Origin: Coix lacryma-jobi var. lacryma-jobi
Lineage: Eukaryota > Streptophyta > Magnoliopsida > Poales > Poaceae
Direction: 5' to 3'
Length of the DNA stretch: 64,000 nucleotides
Assembly (NCBI GenBank): GCA_009763385.1
Contig: CM019831.1
Location: forward strand, 86,401,845 to 86,465,844
The notes beneath the pieces were generated by a model. The model saw only the letters and a list, made by a program, of their open reading frames with translations, had not been told where the DNA came from and did no database searches. Position numbers and translations under genes: made by a program. Below, piece by piece: positions 10,168 to 23,042 of this stretch. Every line of letters starts with the position of its first letter. Position 1 is the stretch's first letter.

Positions 10168-11430
10168 TACAAGGAGTCCTATGTGTATTAGTTCCATACA
10201 TCATGACATAGAACGCTACCTTCCGTAATAACACCAGGACTGCGCCCGAGCCTGGGAATCACTCCCGTACCAAGCAGTAACCCACGTAGAAGAAGCCTCT
10301 GTACCCATGTCATATGAGACTAATAACCACATAAGGCTTCCCTAACGAACGAGAACCAAACCACCAACTAATCTCAAAGAAGTCCAAGCCGCTCGTGACC
10401 GTGAGCACGTCTGATATATCAGTTTTACACTCTGCAGAGGTTGCACATCGTCACCCATAAGTCATGCGTTCCCCATCACGCTAAACACTGCCAAGGTGCA
10501 CAGCGGGGTCGCACTACAAGGCCTTTACAAAGCCCCTCCAAGCCTGTGTTACACGTACTCTAAGGTTTCATCCCCGTACATAAGTCAGCGACCCCAGGGA
10601 CCCCCTCTTGAGCCACTAAACACACCCCATGTAGCATAACTTGGAGGAAACTAATTAATTAGCCAAGTCCAGCCCATCCAGATCTCATGGTTGTGCTGTG
10701 TAACCGGGTTACATGCTCTGAGAACCGGGTCCTAGGGATCTAGGCAGGATAAATCTAGCACAAGCCCAGAACCAAAACCAAAAGCAGCTGCCGAGTCCCA
10801 CGGCACAAAAACCACCACACGGTCCATCCTGCCGGATTTACCTACTCACCATACTACTCATTACCAGTCCATGTTCCATAGATCATTAATCAGAATTAAT
10901 TATTAACCATCCCAACCCAAGACAGCAAGACTAAGCATGACTTCTACCCAATCCATCCCAAACCAGGTGTCAAGGAAAATATAATCAATTGCTAGTAAAC
11001 CATATCATGAGATTCAATTTAAGACTGCATGCAACTACTGGATCTAACTACTCTAACTCAAAATAAAATAAATACAGGAGCAAGATGTTCAAGGACACTT
11101 GCCTTCAGACTGGGTCGGATCAACGGAGGCGAAGGCTGGATCCTGGGGTTCCACGTAGCGCGTACTCGCTGGATCAAACATCAAACATGGCCCAAACAAA
11201 CATATAAGAAATAGTACATCATACAGTAAGACAACAGTAAATAAATGGTTCTACTGCGTAGAGCTCGACGAGACGAATCTAACGCAAGTTGAACGGGTCA
11301 AATCGGAATTAAAACGAGCAAGTTATAGGCTTTTGAAGTTTGATGGCAAATCTGTGAATAGATGAAACTCATTTTCGTAATTTATTTAAATTAAAACTGA
11401 AAATAAAAGGCGAGAGGACCTGGCCTCATT
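10168..11430. other. LTR middle part, no recognisable feature
   Basis: This is ordinary mixed-composition LTR sequence. I see no gene, no satellite text and no clear repeat here. The one short open frame (11029-11214 on the plus strand) has no recognisable content. Confidence 0.6.
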
Positions 11431-12910
11431 TATCTGAAAGTGCAAGGGCTGGATGGGAAACGTTCCAAGACTCAGCGAACAGTCCCTTTGGACGGCGGGT
11501 TGATTCACGGAAACATCGAGGCTTCTTTTGCAAAACAGCCAGCGAGTCGGTGTGGTCAGCGGGGCGGCTGACGTGTGCGCCGCGTGGCGCCGTGCGGTTG
11601 GTCCGGTGTACCAGCGGTCTCGTGGGCGAGCGGACGTGGCCACTGAGGACCGAGTCCACCAGGGCGTGGACTGGGTGCATACCCCTTCGCGGGGTGTTCT
11701 AATCTGTGCCGTCCAAGACAAATCCAGCGGCCCAGAGTAGGAAGGGAGGGACTGGATGGCCGCCGGTGGTGTTAGAGACGGCGGCGCCATGGCTTGCACG
11801 GCGGCGCCATGACCGCCTTGCTCGGACAACGACCTAGAGGCCGGTAGCGACTGCGGGTAGGTGTGCATAAGAGAGAGGATCTTACGGTGATCATGATGGA
11901 GGGGTTGTTGACGCGGTTCGTGGCCCGGAGGAGGAGTTCCGACGGGCGATGGCGGATGGGGTGCTCGGGCCCTGAGGAACAATTGGTGTAAGGCCGTGGA
12001 TTACCAAATTGAGGGTGCCAAGGGAGAGAGGAGAGGAAGGTGAACCTTCTGGAAGCCATTTCGTAGTTAGAGATGATCCGGATGGGAGGAATCGACGGCG
12101 GAGCGGGTGCTCTGCTCTGTTCGAGGTGGCGGCGGGCTTGTTACCCCCGGCGTCTTCCCTGCGCAGCAAGACAGCGCGCCACAGCCGCCAAGTGAAGGCG
12201 TCGGAGCAGCTGGGTGGGCACATGACGTTGCTGCGAAATCGGAGGGAAGGATGGGGAGGCAAGGGCTCGGTGGGATGCCTGGCAATGGCGACAACAGTGC
12301 TAGGGCGTGGAGTTGGTTTGGGGGTTTCTTGTAGGCAGAGGGTATGGGGTGGCGGCGCGATCCTACTGCAACGGGGACGCACCGAGAAGGGCGGGGAGGG
12401 CGTTGGACGGCGGTGGCGAGGCACAAGCACATGGAACATGGGAGATATCGCGCGGGCGGTGCGGTGTGGCTGTTGGGGACGACGGCTGACGGGTGGGTCC
12501 TGCCTAGCAGGGAAAGAGAGAGGGAGAGACGACGACGCGGCTGTGAGCGCGTGCGCGGGGTGCGCGAGTTCGTGGGCTGGGGGAGGGTGCCAGGCTTGCG
12601 GCCGCTGCAGGCCTTCGCGCGCTCGGGCGCTTTGGCTGCCGATGGTGAGGCAGGGGAACCTGGGCCGTCCGGCGCGGCTCGGCCCAAGCGTGCGGGGGTG
12701 GGACGGGACGGCGCTGGGGTGGGACGGTGCAGGTGCTGGCGCTGGGCCAGGAGCGGGGTTGGCCCAGGTGGAGGAATGGAGGTGGGTGCGGGCCGGCGGG
12801 GAGGGAAGAAGGGGAAGCGGGCACTGGGAATGGGAGCGGGTTGGGCTCGGTGAGCTGGGCTAGGCCGCGGCTGCGAGGAGAGGGAGCTGGGCCAGGCCAA
12901 AACCGAGGTG
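11430..12910. other. GC-rich, non-coding-looking stretch of LTR
   Basis: Base composition shifts sharply to GC-rich, and long frames are open on both strands at once (for example 12067-12999 minus and 12009-12863 plus). That is expected when stop codons are rare by composition. The minus-strand product is proline/serine rich and the plus-strand product glycine/arginine rich, and neither shows a domain I recognise. A captured host exon is possible, since the minus strand from 12059 starts MASRRFTFLSSLP, but there is no support beyond one open frame. Confidence 0.5.
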
Positions 12911-12929
12911 AGGGAGAGTATGAGGGTGA

Positions 12930-13313
12930 TGTCCTTGTCTTTTCCTTTTTGTTTTCTTTTCCAAAACTTTTTGCAAACTCTTTTGAAATCTAAATTCATT
13001 TCAGATCCAAAATTAAACCCAGTTTGAAATCAAATAGTTTGGAAAAGGTTTTGAAATATTTCCCCTAGGTTTTGAAAATCAAACATTGGGTTTGAATTTG
13101 TAAAATTTTCGTAAACCTTTTATTTATTTTCTAAATAGAATAAATCTGGTTCGTCTTGTACGGGTTTAATAAATTTATTTTTCACCCAATAAAAGTATGC
13201 AACGGCATGAATGCAACAAACATCTGGTTAGATTTTTCCTCCATCTAAGATTTTGACCGTTTCCTAATTAAATTCTAATTTATTTTAATTAATTAAACAC
13301 CCGGGGTGTTACA
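12930..13313 (-). promoter_or_regulatory. AT-rich LTR start (U3-like)
   Basis: The first 380 bases of the LTR on the minus strand are AT-rich, with repeated ttttgaaat-type words and a taattaattaa run at about 13286-13296. By position this is the U3 region, where an element promoter would sit. No convincing TATA box or start site could be singled out. The same stretch is present at 8743-9126 in the truncated LTR. Confidence 0.4.
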
Positions 13314-16300
13314 GCTGTTTTTCCCACTGATGCAGCAAAAAACTCGCGGTTGAATTTTTCACAACGGACGCACCCAATCATCTCCGTTTGACCCAAAACA
13401 CATGTTTGGTGGGTTTTTGGCCCTTTCATTTCCGTCAAAATGGTGCTGCAAAACTCACGCGTGAGGGCCATTTTTCCCACTGATGCACCGAAAAACTCGT
13501 TGTTGAATTTTTTGCAATGGACGCACCCAAACATCTCAGTTTGACACAAAACTCATGTTTGGTGGGTTTTTAGCACTTTCATTTCCGACGTTACGGTATT
13601 GCAAAACTCACGCGGAAGGGCCGTCTTTCCCACTGATGCGCCGAAAAACTTGCAGTTGAATTTTTTGCAACGGACGCACCCAAACAACTCTGTTTGACCC
13701 AAAACACATGTTTGGTGGGTTTTTGACACTTTTATTTCTGAGGGAACGGTGCTGCAAAACTCGCACGAGAGGGCCATTTTTTCCACTGATGCACTAAAAA
13801 ACTTGTGGTTTAGTTTTTCGCAACGGACGCACCCAATCATTTCCATTTGACCCAAAACTCATGTTTGTTGGGTTTTTGACACTTTCATTTTCATCACAAC
13901 GGTGAAGCAAAACTCGCGCGATGGTGGTCCGTTTTTCCCACTGATGCATCGAAAAACTCGCATTGAATTTTTCGCAACGGACGCACCCAATCATCTCAGT
14001 TTAACCGAAAACTAATGTTTGGTGGGTTTTTGTCACTTTCATTTTCGATGGAACGGCGCCGCAAAACTCGCGTGAGAGGGCCATCTTTCCCACTGATACG
14101 CCGAAAAACTCGCGGTTGAATTTTTCGCAACGGATGCACCCAATCATCTCAGTTCGACCCAAAACTAATGTTTAGTGGGGTTTTAGCACTTTCATTTCCG
14201 GCGGAATGGTGCCGCAAAACTCACACGAGTGGGCCATTTTTTCCACCGATGCACTGAAAAACTCATTGTTGAATTTTTTGGAACGGACGCACCCAATCAT
14301 CTAAGTTTGACCCAAAACAAATGTTTGGTGTGTTATTGGCACATTCGTTTCTAACGGAACGGTGCCGCAAAACTCACGCGAGATGGCAATTTTTCCCACT
14401 AATGCACCAAAAAACCCACCATTGATTTTTTTCGCAACGGACGCACCCAATCATCTCCGTTTGACCCAGAACTCATGTTTGGAGGGTTTTTGGCACTTTC
14501 ATTTCCGTCGGAACGGTGCCGCAAAACTCGCGTCGGTGGGCCATTTTTCCCACTAATGCACCAAAAAACTTGCATTTGATTTTTTTCGCAACGGACGCAC
14601 CCAATCATCTCAATTTGACCCAAAACTCATGTTTGGTGGGTTATTGGGACTTTCATTTCCGATGAAACGGCGCCGCAAAACTCACGCGAGAGAGCCGTTT
14701 TTCCCACTGATGCAATGAAATACATGTGATTAAATTTTTCACAACGGATGCACCCAATCATCTCCGTTTGATTCAAAACACATGTTTGGTGGGCTTTTAG
14801 CACTTTCATTTCCGACGTTACGGTGCCGCAAAACTCATGCGGGGGGCCGTTTTACACACTGATGCGCCGAATAACTCGCAGTTGAATTTTTCGCAACGGA
14901 CGGACCCAATCATCTCCATTTGACCCAAAACTCATGTTTGGTGGGTTATGACACTTTCATTTCTGTAGGAACGGTGCTGCAAAACTCGCGCGAGTGGTCC
15001 GTTTTTTCCACTGATGCACCAAAAAACTCATGGTTTATTTTTTTGCAACAAACGCACACAATCATTTCCATTTGACCCAAAACTCATGTTTGGTGGCTTT
15101 TTTATAGTTCTATTTTCATCGCAACGGTGCCGCAAAACTCGCGCGGGTGGGCCGTTTTTCCCATTGATGCACCGAAAAACTCGCATTGAATTTTTCGCAA
15201 TGGACGCACCCAATCATTTTAATTTGACCCAAAACTCATGATTGGTGGGTTTTTGTTAGTTTCATTTCCGACGTTACGTTGCCGCAAAACTCGCGCGAGA
15301 GGGCTTTTATTCCCACAGATGCACCGATACACTCGCGGTTGCATTTTTCGCAACGGACGCACCCAATCATCTCAGTTCGACCGAAAACTAATGTTTAGTG
15401 GGGTTTTAGCACTTTCATTTCCGGCAGAACGGTTCCGCAAAACTCGCACGAGTGGGTCATTTTTTCGACGGATGCACCGAAAAACTCATTGTTAAATTTT
15501 TTGGAATGGACGCACCCAATCATCTCAGTTTGACCCTGAACAAATGTTTGGTGTGCTATTGGCACTTTCGTTTCCGACGGAACGGTGCCGTAAAACTCAT
15601 GCGAGATGACCATTTTTCCCACTAATGCACCAAAAAACTCACGATTGAATTTTTCGCTACGGACGCACCCAATCATTTCCGTTTGACCCAAAACTCATGT
15701 TTGGTTGGTTTTGTGGCCCTTTCATTTCCGTCAAAACGGTGCTGCAAAACTCACGCGAGAGGTCCATTTTTCCTACTGATGCACTGAAAAACCCGTAGTT
15801 GAATTTTCGGAACGGACGCACCCAAACATCTCAGTTTGACACCAAACTCATGTTTGGTGGGTTTTTAGCACTTTCATTTCCGACGTTATGGTACTGCCAA
15901 ACTCACGCGGAAGGGCCGTTTTTCCCACTGATGCACCGAAAAACTCGGGGTTGATTTTTTCGCAAAGGACGCACCCAATCATCTCAGTTTGACCCAAAAC
16001 TCATGTTTGGTGGGTTATTTGCACTTCCATTTCTCATGGAACAGTGCCGCAAAAGTCACGCGAGTGGGCCGTTTTTCCCACTAATGCACAAAAAAACTCG
16101 CGGTTGAATTTTTCGCAACGGACGCACCGAATCATCTCAGTTTGACCCAAAACTCATGTTTGGTGGGTTTTTGTTACTTTCATTTCCGACGTTACGGTGC
16201 AGCAAAACTCACGCGAGAGGGTCGCTATTCCCACTGATGCACCGACAAACTCGTGGTTGAATTTTTCGCAGACGACGCACCCAATCATCTCAGTTTGACC

Positions 16301-16320
16301 CAAAACTCAAGTTTAGTGGG
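13314..16320. repeat. Satellite array, right of the inserted element
   Basis: The array resumes in the middle of a monomer (gctgtttttcccactg) about 75 bp further on in monomer phase than where it stopped at 8436. Together, 8305-8436 plus this segment make 3,139 bp, which is a 21-monomer unit (3,215 bp in the next copy) minus the missing bases. Confidence 0.9.
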
Positions 16321-19300
16321 GTTTTGGCAATTTTATTTCCGGCGGAATGGTGCCGCAAAACTTGCACGAGTGTGCCATTTTTTCCATCGATGCACCGAAA
16401 AACTCGTAGTTTAATTTTTTGGAATGGACGCACCCAATCATCTCAGTTTGACCCAAAACTCATGTTTGGTTGGTTTTTGCACTTTCATTTCCGATGTTAC
16501 GGTACTGCAAAACTCACGCGGAAGGGCCGTTTTTCCCACTGATGCACCGAAAAACTCGCGGTTGAATTTTTCGCAACGGCCGCACTCAATCATCTCCGTT
16601 TGACCCAAAACACATGTTTGGTGGGTTTTTGGCCCTTTCATTTCCGTCGAAATGGTGCTGCAAAACTCACGCGAGAGGGCCATTTTTCCCACTGATGCAC
16701 CGAAAAACTCGTTGGTGAAATTTTTGCAATGGACGCACCCAAACATCTCAGTTTGACACAAAACTCATGTTTGGTGGGTTTTTAGCACTTTCGTTTCCGA
16801 CGTTACGGTACTGCAAAACTCACGCGGAAGGGCCGTCTTTCCCACTGATGCGGCGAAAAACTTGCAGTTGATTTTTTTGCAACGGACGCACCCAAACATC
16901 TCCATTTGACTCAAAACTCATGTTTGGTGGGCTTTTAGCACTTTCATTTGCGATGTTACGGTGCCGCAAAACTCGCGCGGGAGGGCCATCTTTCCTACTG
17001 ATGCGCTGAAAAACTCGCAGTTGAAGTTTTCGCAACGGACGCACCCAATCATCTCCATTTGACCCAAAACTCATCTTTGGTGAGTTTTTGGCAGTTTTAT
17101 TTTCGTCGTATCGGTGCAGCAAAACTCACGCGATGGTGGGCCGTTTTTCCCACTGATGCATCGAAAAACTCGCATTGAATTTTTCGCAACGGACGCACCC
17201 GATCATCTCAGTTTGACCCAAAACTAATGTTTGGTGGGTTTTTGTCACTTTCATTTCCGATGGAACGGTGCCGCAAAACTCGCGTGAGAGGGCCATCTTT
17301 CCAGTGATGCGCTGAAAAACTCGTAGTTGAAGTTTTCGCAACGGACGCACCCAATCATCTCCATTTGACCCAAAACTCATCTTTGGTGAGTTTTTGATAG
17401 TTTTATTTTCGTCGTAACGGTGCAGCAAAACTCGCGCGATGGTGGGCCGTTTTTCCCACTAATGCATCGAAAAACTCATTGTTGAATTTTTTGGAACGGA
17501 CGCACCCAATCATCTCAGTTTGACCCAAAACAAATGTTTGGTGTGTTATTGGCACTTTTGTTTCCGACCGAACGGTGCCACAAAACTCACGCGAGATGGC
17601 AATTTTTCCGACTGATGCACCAAAAAACTCACGATTGATTTTTTCGCAACGGACGCACCCAATCATCTCTGTTTGACCCAGAACTCATGTTTAGTGGGGT
17701 TTTTGGCACTTTCATTTCCGTCGAAACGGTGCCGCAAAACTCGCGTCGGTGGGCCATTTTTCCCACTAATGCACCAAAAAAGTTGCATTTGAATTTTTCG
17801 CAATGGACGCACCCAATCATCTCAATTTGACCCAAAACTCATGTTTGGTGGGATATTGGGACTTTCATTTCCGATGAAACGGCGCCGCAAAACTCACGCG
17901 AGAGGGCCGTTTTTCTCACTGATGCAATGAAATACTCGTGATTAAATTTTTCACAACGGACGCACCCAATCATCTTCGTTTGATTCAAAACACATGTTTG
18001 GTGGGCTTTTAGCACTTTCATTTCCGACGTTACGGTGCCGCAAAACTCTTGCGGGGGGCCGTCTTACCCACTGATGCGACGAATAACTCGCAGTTGAATT
18101 TTTCGCAACAAACGGACCCAATCATCTCCGTTTGACCCAAAACACATGTTTGGTGGGTTATGGCACTTTCATTTCCGTTCGAACGGTGCTGCAAAACTGG
18201 CGCAAGTGGGCCGTTTTTTCCAATGATGCACCAAAAAACTCACGGTTTAATTTTTCACAACGAACGCACACAATCATTTCCATTTGACCCAAAACTCATG
18301 TTTGGTGGCTTTTTGATAGTTCTATTTTCGTCGCAACGGTGCCGCAAAACTCGCACGGGTGGGCCGTTTTTCCCACTGACGCACCGAAAAACTCGCATTG
18401 AATTTTTCGCAATGGACACACCCAATCATCTTAATTTGACCTAAAACTCATGTTTGGTGGGTTTTTGTTAGTTTCATTTCCGACGTTACGGTGCCGCAAA
18501 ACTCACGCAAGAGGGCTGTTATTCCCACAGATGCACCGAAACACTCGCGGTTGAATTTTTTGCAACGGACGCACCCAGTCATCTCAGTTCGACCGAAAAC
18601 TAATGTTTAGTGGGGTTTTAGCACATTCATTTCTGGCGGAACGGTTCCGCAAAACTCGCACGAGTTGGCCATTTTTTCCACCGATGCACCGAAAAACTCA
18701 TTGTTAAATTTTTTGGAATGGACGCACCCAATCATCTCAGTTTGACCCAGAACAAATGTTTGGTGTGCTATTGGCACTTTCGTTTCCGACGGAACGGTGC
18801 CGCAAAACTCACGCGAGATGGCCATTTTTTCCCACTAATGCAACAAAAAAACTCGCGATTGAATTTTTCGCAACGGACGCACCCAATCTTTTTCATTTAA
18901 CCCAAAACTCATGTGTGGTTGGTTTTTTGGCCCTTTCATTTCCATCGAAACGGTGCCGCAAAACTCACGCGACATGGCCATTTTTCCCACTGATGCACCG
19001 AAAAACCCGTAGTTGAATTTTTCGCAACGGACGCACCCAAACATCTCAGTTTGACACAAAACTCATGTTTGGTGGGTTTTTAGTACTTTCATTTCTAACG
19101 TTACGGTACTGCAAAACTCACGCGGAAGGGCTGTTTTTCCCACCGATGCACCGAAAAACTCGCGGTTGATTTTTTCGCAAAGGACACACCCAATCATCTC
19201 AGTTTGACCCAAAACTCATGTTTGGTGGGTTATTTGCACTTCCATTTCTGATGGAACAGTGCCGCAAAAGTCGCGCGAGTGGGCCGTTTTTCCCACTAAT

Positions 19301-19535
19301 GCACAAAAAAACTCGCGGTTGAATTTTTCGCAACGGACGCACCCAATCATCTCAGTTTGACCCAAAACTCATGTTTGGTGGGTTTTTGTTACTTTCATTT
19401 CCGACGTTACGGTGCAGCAAAACTCGAGCGATAGGGTCGCTATTCCCACTGAAGCACCGACAAACTCGTGGTTGAATTTTTCGCAGTGCACGCACCCAAT
19501 CATCACAGTTTGACCCAAAACTCAAGTTTAGTGGG
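16321..19535. repeat. 21-monomer higher-order unit
   Basis: 3,215 bp between two occurrences of the gttttggca...ttttatttccggcgg variant monomer. Several landmark monomers recur at the same spacing, for example the one near 16438-16761 and the one near 19653-19976. It corresponds to the split unit around the LTR element. Confidence 0.75.
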
Positions 19536-21830
19536 GTTTTGGCAGTTTTATTTCCGGCGGAAAGGTGCCGCAAAACTTGCACGAGTGGGCCATTTTTTCG
19601 ATCGATGCACCGAAAACCTCATAGTTTAATTTTTTGGAATGGACGCACCCAATCATCTCAGTTTGACCCAAAACTCATGTTTGGTGGGTTTTTGCACTTT
19701 CATTTCCGACATTACGGTACTGCAAAACTCACGCGGAAGGGCCGTTTTTCCCACTGATGCACCGAAAAACTCGCGGTTGAATTTTTCGCAACGGACGCAC
19801 CCAATCATCTCCGTTTGACCCAAAACACATGTTTGGTGGGTTTTTGGCCCTTTCATTTCCGTCGAAATGGTGCTGCAAAACTCACGGGAGAGAGCCATTT
19901 TTCCCACTGATGCACCGAAAAACTCGTTGGTGAATTTTTTGCAATGGACCCACCCAAACATCTCAGTTTGACACAAAACTCATGTTTGGTGGGTTTTTAG
20001 CACTTTCATTTCCGACGTTACGGTACTGCAAAACTCACGCGGAAGGGTCGTCTTTCCCACTGATGCGCCAAAAAACTTGCAGTTGATTTTTTTGCAACGG
20101 ACGCACCCAAACATCTCTGTTTGACTCAAAACACATGTTTGGTGGGTTTTTGGCACTTTTATTTCTAACGGAACGGTGCCGCAAAACTCGCGCGAGAGGG
20201 CCATTTTTTCCACTGATGCACTGAAAAACTTGTGGTTTAGTTTTTCGCAACGGACGCACCCAATCATTTCCATTTGACCCAAAACTCATGCTTGTTGGGT
20301 TTTTGACACTTTCATTTTTATCACACAACGTTGCTGCAAAACTTGAGCGGGTGGGCCGTTTTTCCCACTGATGCACCGAAAAACTTGCAGTTGAATTTTT
20401 TGCAACGGACGCACCCAATCATCTCAGTTTGACCGAAAACTAATGTTTGGTGGGTTTTTGGCACTTTCATTTGTGATGGAACGGTGCCGCAAAACTCATG
20501 CAAGAGGACCTTATTTCCCACTGATGCTCCAAAAAACTCACGGTTGAATTTTCACAATGGACGCACCCAATCTTCTCCGTTTGACCCACAACTCTTGTTT
20601 GGTGGGTTTTTGGCACTTTCATTTCCGATGGAACGGTGCCGCAAAAGTCACGCGAGATGGCCGTTGTTGCCGTTGATGCACCGAAAAACTCGCGGTTGAA
20701 TTTTTCGCAACGGACGGACCCAATCATCTTAACTTGACCCAAAACTCATGTTTGGTGGATTTTTGTTAGTTTCATTTCCGACGTTACGGTGCCGCAAAAC
20801 TCGCGCGAGAGGGCTGTTATTCTCACAGATGCACCGAAACACTCGCGGTTGAATTTTTCGCAACGTACGCACCCAATCATCTCAGTTCGACTGAAAACTA
20901 ATGTTTAGTGGGGTTTTAGCACTTTTATTTCCGACGGAACGGTTCCGCAAAACTCGCACGAGTGGGCCATTTTTTCCACCGATGCACCAAAAAACTCATT
21001 GTTAAATTTTTTGGAATGGACGCCCCCAATCATCTCAGTTTGACCCAGAACAAATGTTTGGTGTGCTATTGGCACTTTTGTTTCCGACAGAACGGTGCCG
21101 CAAAACTCACGCGAGATGGTCATTTTTCCCACTAATGCACCAAAAAACCCACGATTGAATTTTTCGCAACGGACGCACCCAATCATTTCCGTTTGACCCA
21201 AAACTCATGTCACGTTGGTTTTTTGGCCCTTTCATTTCCGTCGAAACGGTGCCGCAAAACTCACGCGACATGGCCATTTTTCCCACTGATGCACCGAAAA
21301 ACCCGTAGTTGAATTTTTCGCAACGGACGCACCCAAACATCTCAGTTTGACACAAAACTCATGTTTGGTGGATTTTTAGCACTTTCATTTCCGACGTTAC
21401 GGTACTGCAAAACTCACGCGGAAGGGCCGTTTTCCCACTGATGCACCGAAAAACTCTCGGTTGATTTTTTCGCAAAGGACGCACCCAATCATCTCAGTTT
21501 GACCCAAAACTCATGTTTGGTGGGTTATTTGCACTTCCATTTCGGATGGAACAGTGCCGCAAAAGTCGCGCGAGTGGGCCGTTTTTCCCACTAATGCACA
21601 AAAAAACTCGCGGTTGAATTTTTCGCAACGGACGCATCCAATCATCTCAGTTTGACCCAAAACTCATGTTTGGTGGGTTTTTGTTACTTTCATTTCCGAC
21701 GTTACGGTGCAGCAAAACTCGCGCGATAGGGTCGCTATTCCCACTGATGCACCGACAAACTCGTGGTTGAATTTTTCGCAGTGCACGCACCCAATCATCA
21801 CAGTTTGACCCAAAACTCAAGTTTAGTGGG
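19536..21830. repeat. 15-monomer higher-order unit
   Basis: 2,295 bp, exactly 15 x 153. Landmarks near 19352, 19653 and 20484 recur 2,294-2,296 bp later (21647, 21948, 22778). The shorter period compared with the unit to its left implies loss of six monomers by unequal exchange. Confidence 0.75.
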
Positions 21831-23025
21831 GTTTTGGCAGTTTTATTTCCGGCGGAATGGTGCCGCAAAACTTGCACGAGTGGGCCATTTTTACCATCGA
21901 TGCACCGAAAAACTCATAGTTTAATTTTTTGGAATGGACGCACCCAGTTATCTAAGTTTAACCCAAAACTCATGTTTGGTGGGTTTTTGCACTTTCATTT
22001 CCGACGTTACGGTACTGCAAAACTCACGCGGAAGGGCCGTTTTCCCACTGATGCACCAAAAAACTCGCGGTTGATTTTTTCGCAACGGACGCACCCAATC
22101 ATCTCCGTTTGACCCAAAACACATGTTTGGTGGGTTTTTGGCCCTTTCATTTCCGTCGAAATGATGCTGCAAAACTCACGCGAGAGAGCCATTTTTCCCA
22201 ATGATGCACCAAAAAACTCGTTGGTGAAGTTTTTGCAATGGACGCACCCAAACATCTCATTTTGACACAAAACTCATGTTTGGTGGGTTTTTAGCACTTT
22301 CATTTCCGACGTTACGGTACTGCAAAACTCACGTGGAAGGGTCGTCTTTGCCACTGATGCGCCGAAAAACTTGCAGTTGATTTTTTTGCAACGGGCGCAC
22401 CCAAACATCTCTGTTTGACTCAAAACACATGTTTGATGGGTTTTTGGCACTTTTATTTCTGACGGAACGGTGCCGCAAAACTCGCGCGAGAGGGCCATTT
22501 TTTCCACTGATGCACTAAAAACTTGTGGTTTAGTTTTTCGCAACGGACGCACCCAATCATTTCCATTTGACCCAAAACTCATGCTTGTTGGGGTTTTTGA
22601 CACTTTCATTTTCAACACAACGTTGCTGCAAAACTTGCGCGGGTGGGCCGTTTTTCCCACTGATGCACCGAAAAACTTGCAGTTGAATTTTTTGCAACCG
22701 ACGCACCCAATCATCTCGGTTTGACCGAAAAACTAATGTTTGGTGGGTTTTTGGCACTTTCATTTATGATGGAACGGTGCCCGCAAAACTCGTGCGAGAG
22801 GACCTTATTTCCCACTGATGCTCCAAAAAACTCACGGTTGAATTTTCACAACGGACGCACCCAATCTTCTCCGTTTGACCCACAACTCATGTTTGGTCGG
22901 TTTTTGGCACTTTCATTTCCGATGGAACGGTGCCGCAAAAGTCACGCGAGATGGCCGTTGTTGCCGTTGATGCACCGAAAAACTCGCGGTTGAATTTTTC
23001 GCAACGGACGCACCCAATCATCTTA

Positions 23026-23042
23026 GTTCGACCGTTTGACCC
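23026..23042. other. Hybrid monomer junction (8-bp addition), copy 1
   Basis: The text gttcgaccgtttgaccc joins the gttcgaccg form of one monomer type to the gtttgaccc form of another, so the conserved word occurs twice. This looks like the scar of an exchange between out-of-register monomers. The same scar is at 26564-26580. Confidence 0.75.

Larger units (their letters stand above)
8437..13313 (-). mobile_element. Truncated non-autonomous Ty3/gypsy LTR element
   Basis: A 4,877-bp block interrupts the satellite. Read on the minus strand it has a full LTR (13313 down to 9418, TGTAACACCCC...GGGGTGTCACA), a primer binding site starting three bases after the LTR, a 291-bp internal region, a polypurine tract, and the first 636 bp of the second LTR. 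The internal region lacks gag, protease, reverse transcriptase and integrase, so it could only have moved using proteins from a relative. The ends, the tRNA-Met-type binding site and the polyprotein tail (ESRDEIPVKGVSL then stop) fit plant Ty3/gypsy elements, probably near the Tekay/Del chromoviruses. The very long LTR and tiny interior recall large retrotransposon derivatives (LARDs). No target-site duplication is visible because the left end is deleted. Confidence 0.85.
9418..13313 (-). mobile_element. Full-length 5' LTR (3,896 bp)
   Basis: The ends are TGTGACACCCC at 9418-9428 and GGGGTGTTACA at 13303-13313, an imperfect terminal inverted repeat of the TG...CA form. The boundary at 9418 is fixed by the adjoining primer binding site and the one at 13313 by the matching end of the truncated LTR at 9126 and by the return of satellite text (gctgtttttcccactg). 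Contents from the U3 end (right) are an AT-rich 380 bp, a GC-rich 1.5-kb stretch, about 1.2 kb without recognisable features, a hairpin repeat array, and a short acidic reading frame. No gene is recognised in it. Confidence 0.8.

Noticed and set aside
12067..12999. A 310-codon minus-strand frame in the LTR
   Set aside because: It overlaps a 284-codon frame on the other strand in a GC-rich stretch, is proline/serine rich, shows no recognisable domain and runs into the AT-rich LTR start, so it is composition-driven.
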